From positions 1,240,001 through 1,304,000 of the forward strand of contig NZ_CP041745.1 of the NCBI RefSeq assembly GCF_007556815.1: a stretch of 64,000 bases of DNA, in the 5' to 3' direction. This document shows positions 60,522 through 64,000 of the stretch, one piece after another (position 1 is the stretch's first letter; the number at the start of each line of letters is the position of its first letter). The position numbers and the translations under genes were made by a program. This DNA comes from Paraburkholderia megapolitana (GTDB lineage Bacteria; Pseudomonadota; Gammaproteobacteria; Burkholderiales; Burkholderiaceae). The notes under the pieces were generated by a model, which saw nothing but the letters and a program-made list of their open reading frames with translations, was not told the origin of the DNA and ran no database searches.

Positions 60522-61742
60522 TCAGGCGCGCCGCGCGCTCAGCACGACCTGTGTGACCACACCCGCGACCAGCCCCCAGAACGCCGAGCCGATCGATAGC
60601 AGCGTCAGCCCCGACGCGGTCACCATGAACGTGACGAGCGCCGCTTCACGCTGATTCGGGGCCTGCATCGCGTTGGCGAGACCGCTCGAGATCGAGCCGA
60701 ACAGCGCCAGCGCCGCAACCGATACGACGAGCGCTTGCGGCAGCGCTGCGAAGAGCGCGGCGATCGTCGCGCCGAAAATCCCCGCGAGCAGGTAGAACAT
60801 GCCGCACCAGAGCGCCGCGGTGTAGCGTTTTGACCGGTCCTCGTGCGCTTGCGGACCGGTGCAGAGGGCGGCGGTAATGGCGGCGAGATTGATGCCGTGT
60901 GAGCCGAACGGAGCGAACACGAGCGAAGCGAGACCGGTCGTCGCGATCAACGGTGCCGAGGGTGTCTGGTAGCCGTCGGCGCGCAGTACGGCAATCCCCG
61001 GCACGTTCTGCGAGGCCATCGCGACGACAAAGAGCGGGATGCCGATGCTGACGATTGCCGCAATCGAGAACGACGGCAGCGTCAATACGGGGTGCGCGAA
61101 CGCGACATGGAAGCGGCTGAAGTCGAGCAACCCAAGGCCGCCCGCGACCGCGGTCCCGACAATCAGCGTCGTGACTATCGCATAGCGCGGCGCGAACCGC
61201 TTGACGATCAGGTACGTGAAAAACATCGTCAGCACGAGTGCGGTGCGCGACTGCGCGGCGTGAAAGATGCCGATGCCGATCTCGAACAGGATGCCCGCGA
61301 GCAATGCCGATGCGATACCGGCCGGGATCTTCTTCATCAGCGTATCGAACCAGCCGGTCAGGCCGACCGCCGTAATCAGCAGCGCGCACACGATGAATGC
61401 GCCGATCGCCTGCGGATACGGAACATGAGGCAGCGATGTGACGAGGAGCGCCGCGCCGGGCGTCGACCAGGCAGTCACGATCGGCGCGCGAAAGCGCAGC
61501 GACAGGCCGATGGTGGTCACCGCCATGCCGATCGACAGCGCCCAGATCCACGATGAAATCTGCGCATCCGACAGATGCGCGGCCTGGCCCGCCTGAAACA
61601 TCAGCACGAGCGCACTGGTGTAGCCGGTCATCATCGCGACGAAACCCGCAACCAGCGACGACAGAGAGGTATCGGCCCATGGCCGGATGCGTGCCGGTGC
61701 GGCGGCGGAAGGAGACAGGTTGGGAGTTGACGGCGGGTTCAT
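60522..61742 (-). CDS. benE: Benzoate/H+ symporter BenE family
   Basis: A 406-residue inner-membrane transporter with about 12 hydrophobic segments. SSLVAGFVAMMTGYTSALVLMFQAGQAAHLSDAQISSWIWALSIGMAVTTIGLS is the typical BenE N-terminus, and FAPFGSHGINLAAITAALCTGPQAHEDRSKRYTAALWCGMFYLLAGIFG the conserved second half. No benzoate degradation genes are adjacent, so import of benzoate or another aromatic acid is inferred from the family. Confidence 0.93.
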   Translation of the reverse strand: MNPPSTPNLSPSAAAPARIRPWADTSLSSLVAGFVAMMTGYTSALVLMFQAGQAAHLSDAQISSWIWALSIGMAVTTIGLSLRFRAPIVTAWSTPGAALLVTSLPHVPYPQAIGAFIVCALLITAVGLTGWFDTLMKKIPAGIASALLAGILFEIGIGIFHAAQSRTALVLTMFFTYLIVKRFAPRYAIVTTLIVGTAVAGGLGLLDFSRFHVAFAHPVLTLPSFSIAAIVSIGIPLFVVAMASQNVPGIAVLRADGYQTPSAPLIATTGLASLVFAPFGSHGINLAAITAALCTGPQAHEDRSKRYTAALWCGMFYLLAGIFGATIAALFAALPQALVVSVAALALFGSISSGLANAMQAPNQREAALVTFMVTASGLTLLSIGSAFWGLVAGVVTQVVLSARRA

Positions 61743-61825
61743 GCGTGAAGATCGGGTCTGATGTTGTTGTTATGCGTTTGCGGCGTGGTACTGCGACCGG
61801 GCTGCTGCCGTGCGGTACAGCGTGC

Positions 61826-63001
61826 CTATTTGCTGAGCGCGCGCATCGACGCTTCGAGCCCGGCGAGGGTAAGCGGGTACATCCGGTAGCCGAGCACTTC
61901 GCGGATCACCGCCACCGATTGCCGATACTCCCACAGCCCTTCCGGTTCCGGATTCAGCCATGCGTGATGCGGGAACTGGTCGGCGAGCCGGCGCAGCCAG
62001 ACGGCGCCGGCTTCGGCGTTGTTGTATTCGACGGAGCCGCCGGCCTGCAGGACTTCGTAAGGGCTCATGGTCGCATCGCCGACGAAGATCAGCTTGTAGT
62101 CGGGCGTGAACTTGTGCAGCACGTCCCACGTCGCGGTGCGCTCGGCGTGGCGGCGGCGATTGTTCTTCCACAGGAAGTCGTACACGCAGTTGTGGAAGTA
62201 GTAGAACTCGAGATGCTTGAATTCGGCCTTGGCGGCGGAGAACAGTTCTTCGGTGCGCTTGATGTGATCGTCCATTGATCCACCCACATCGAGCAGCATC
62301 AGCACCTTCACGTTGTTGTGCCGCTCGGGGACCATCTTGATGTCGAGCCAGCCGGCATTCGCGGCGGTGCTGCGGATCGTGTCCGGCAAATCGAGTTCTT
62401 CGGCGGCGCCTTCGCGCGCGAATCGGCGCAGGCGCCGCAGCGCGACCTTGATGTTGCGCGTGCCGATCTCGACCTGATCGTCGTAGTCGCGATACGCGCG
62501 CGCTTCCCACACCTTCACAGCCGAGCGATTACCCGACGCTTCGCCGCCGATGCGAATGCCCTCGGGGTTATAGCCGCCGTTACCGAACGGCGAGGTACCG
62601 CCGGTGCCGATCCACTTGTTGCCGCCTTCGTGACGCTCCTTCTGTTCTTCGAAGAGCTGCTTCAGGCGTTCCATCAGCTTGTCGAGACCGCCCATCGCTT
62701 CGATCTGCGCTTTTTCTTCCGGTGACAGGTCGCGTTCCAGCTTCTTCTTCAGCCAGTCGAGCGGCACGTCGAAGGCGAGCTCCGACTTCTGCTCGATACC
62801 GTTGAAATACGCGCCGAATGCCTGGTCGAACTTGTCGAAGTACTGCTCGTCCTTCACGAGCGTCATGCGCGCGAGGTAATAGAACTCGTCGAGCGACGGC
62901 GCGATTACGCCGGCCTTCAACGCTTCGAGCAGCGTCAGGTATTCCTTCACCGACACCGGCAGTTTGGCGGAGCGCAGCGTGTAGAAGAAGTCGATCAGCA
63001 T
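61826..63001 (-). CDS. CoxE-like von Willebrand factor A domain protein
   Basis: A 391-residue protein. An N-terminal helical region (LPVSVKEYLTLLEALKAGVI) is followed by a C-terminal vWA domain. Its MIDAS-type site is MLLDVGGSMDDHIKRTEELF, with Gly-Gly-Ser in place of the classical Ser-x-Ser, and later FVGDATMSPYE. Such proteins partner MoxR ATPases encoded next to them, as found here (21 bases upstream). The pair is thought to act as a metal-dependent chaperone; the client is not known. Confidence 0.9.
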   Translation of the reverse strand: MLIDFFYTLRSAKLPVSVKEYLTLLEALKAGVIAPSLDEFYYLARMTLVKDEQYFDKFDQAFGAYFNGIEQKSELAFDVPLDWLKKKLERDLSPEEKAQIEAMGGLDKLMERLKQLFEEQKERHEGGNKWIGTGGTSPFGNGGYNPEGIRIGGEASGNRSAVKVWEARAYRDYDDQVEIGTRNIKVALRRLRRFAREGAAEELDLPDTIRSTAANAGWLDIKMVPERHNNVKVLMLLDVGGSMDDHIKRTEELFSAAKAEFKHLEFYYFHNCVYDFLWKNNRRRHAERTATWDVLHKFTPDYKLIFVGDATMSPYEVLQAGGSVEYNNAEAGAVWLRRLADQFPHHAWLNPEPEGLWEYRQSVAVIREVLGYRMYPLTLAGLEASMRALSK

Positions 63002-63022
63002 GCGGGGGCTCTCAGCGGATGA

Positions 63023-63865
63023 TCAACGGTTGTTGCGGTTCATGAAGATCAGCCGCTCGAACAGGCTCACGTCCTGTTCGTTTTTCAGCAGCGCACCGTG
63101 CAGCGGCGGAATGATCTGCTTGTGATCCGTCGAGCGCAGCGCTTCGGGCGGAATGTCTTCCGCGAGCAGCAGCTTCAGCCAGTCGAGCAGTTCCGACGTG
63201 GACGGCTTCTTCTTCAGGCCCGACACGTTGCGCAGCGCGAAGAAGCTCTCGAGCGCTGCGCGCAGCAGTTCCTGCTTGATGCCGGGGTAGTGCACCTCGA
63301 CGATCTGCTGCATCGTCGACGGTTCGGGAAACTTGATGTAGTGAAAGAAACACCGGCGCAGGAATGCGTCGGGCAGCTCCTTTTCGTTATTCGACGTGAT
63401 GATGACGAGCGGGCGCTCCTTGGCCTTGACCAGTTCGCGCGTCTCGTACACATAGAATTCCATGCGGTCGAGTTCGCGCAGCAGATCATTCGGAAACTCG
63501 ATGTCGGCCTTGTCGATCTCGTCGATCAGCAGTACGGTCTGCTGGTCCGACTCGAACGCCTGCCAGAGCACGCCCTTGACGATGTAGTTGCGGATGTCCT
63601 GCACGCGCTCGTCGCCGAGCTGCGAATCGCGCAACCGCGAGACCGCGTCGTATTCGTAGAGGCCCTGCTGTGCCTTGGTGGTGGACTTGATGTGCCACTG
63701 CATGAGCGGCATGCCGAGCGCGCCGGCGACTTCTTCGGCCAGCATCGTCTTGCCGGTGCCGGGCTCGCCCTTGATGAGCAGCGGACGCCGCAATGTCATG
63801 GCGGCGTTGACGGCGAGCTTGAGGTCGTCGGTGGCGACGTACTGCGAGGAACCTTCGAAACGCAT
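63023..63865 (-). CDS. MoxR-family AAA+ ATPase
   Basis: A 280-residue AAA+ protein. Walker A is IKGEPGTGKTMLAEEVA and Walker B is VLLIDEIDKADIEF. Sensor I is in VIITSNNEKELPDAFLRRCFFHY, which also holds the Arg finger, and a helical lid domain follows. It precedes the CoxE-like gene on the same strand with a 21-base gap. The pair probably assembles or remodels a protein complex. A TATACT at 63895-63900 (minus strand) may be its -10. Confidence 0.92.
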   Translation of the reverse strand: MRFEGSSQYVATDDLKLAVNAAMTLRRPLLIKGEPGTGKTMLAEEVAGALGMPLMQWHIKSTTKAQQGLYEYDAVSRLRDSQLGDERVQDIRNYIVKGVLWQAFESDQQTVLLIDEIDKADIEFPNDLLRELDRMEFYVYETRELVKAKERPLVIITSNNEKELPDAFLRRCFFHYIKFPEPSTMQQIVEVHYPGIKQELLRAALESFFALRNVSGLKKKPSTSELLDWLKLLLAEDIPPEALRSTDHKQIIPPLHGALLKNEQDVSLFERLIFMNRNNR

Positions 63866-63894
63866 GGCGACAGGCTCTGTGGGAGGAAAAGCCC

Positions 63895-63900
63895 AGTATA
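63895..63900 (-). promoter_or_regulatory. Possible -10 element of the moxR-coxE-like operon
   Basis: On the minus strand TATACT lies 30 bases before the moxR ATG; the -35 region is poor. The remaining 100 bases to the right edge show no gene that can be supported. Confidence 0.3.
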
Positions 63901-64000
63901 AGTCAGAAGCCCTTTCGTGCTGAAAGCGGCTCGTGTAGGGTGTCGAACGGCGGTGCGCATGGCGTTGCGTGTCCGGTCGCGGGTGGCTACGCGTACGGCA

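Overview
The window is high-GC DNA from a betaproteobacterium of the Burkholderiaceae, most likely Burkholderia, Paraburkholderia or Caballeronia. This rests on the very high third-position GC, the family-typical small exported DUF4148 protein, the general porin, the OmpR-like regulatory pair, BenE, the MoxR/CoxE-like pair and the htpG-ubiC neighbourhood. It is mostly ordinary chromosome with short accessory patches. No rRNA, CRISPR array, prophage or complete insertion sequence is visible. The only RNA gene I can support is tRNA-Arg(CCU).

Layout. 0-10 kb: end of a polar amino-acid ABC permease, a pirin, a Spy/CpxP-like periplasmic protein divergent from an OmpR/EnvZ-like two-component pair, a small Cas2-fold-like protein, a Cache-GGDEF diguanylate cyclase, and a NitT/TauT-type ABC transporter with a fused double permease and no binding protein. 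10-19 kb: two tandem paralogous lipoproteins, then a cluster with two sigma-54 activators (one without a receiver, one NtrC-like), a DUF883 protein, three small proteins and trehalose-6-phosphate synthase. Four sequences resembling -24/-12 sigma-54 promoters lie in this cluster, the best directly upstream of otsA. Then an MFS exporter and a PEBP protein. 19-26 kb: vsr-dcm, small exported proteins, a solo DUF4096 transposase N-domain, rubredoxin, a methyltransferase, tRNA-Arg and a DUF4399 protein. 26-33 kb: uup, parE, parC, a palindromic intergenic repeat and a CopD-like membrane protein.

33-39 kb: a LysR regulator divergent from a transporter / M20 amidohydrolase / histone-deacetylase-like operon, with a large dyad operator between them, then chrA. 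39-50 kb: a Cache-GGDEF-EAL protein; the VOC-aminotransferase-RidA-PhzF operon divergent from a MocR regulator; htpG with a sigma-32-like promoter; ubiC. 50-53 kb: the most accessory-looking part. A family 6 uracil/hypoxanthine DNA glycosylase gene overlaps, by ATGA, an AT-rich gene for a TIR-domain protein. This faces a solitary ParA-like ATPase followed in frame by a 39-codon helix-turn-helix-like segment. 53-64 kb: porin, spermidine synthase-like protein, DUF3311/SSS symporter pair, FUSC protein, VOC protein, transaldolase, benE, and the CoxE-like vWA/MoxR pair.

The items I would look at first are the TIR gene, the sigma-54 cluster around otsA, and the LysR operator with its uncharacterised catabolic operon. 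Start codons were chosen from ribosome-binding sites and family length; several differ from the longest open frame, including GTG starts for dcm, the aminotransferase and the porin.
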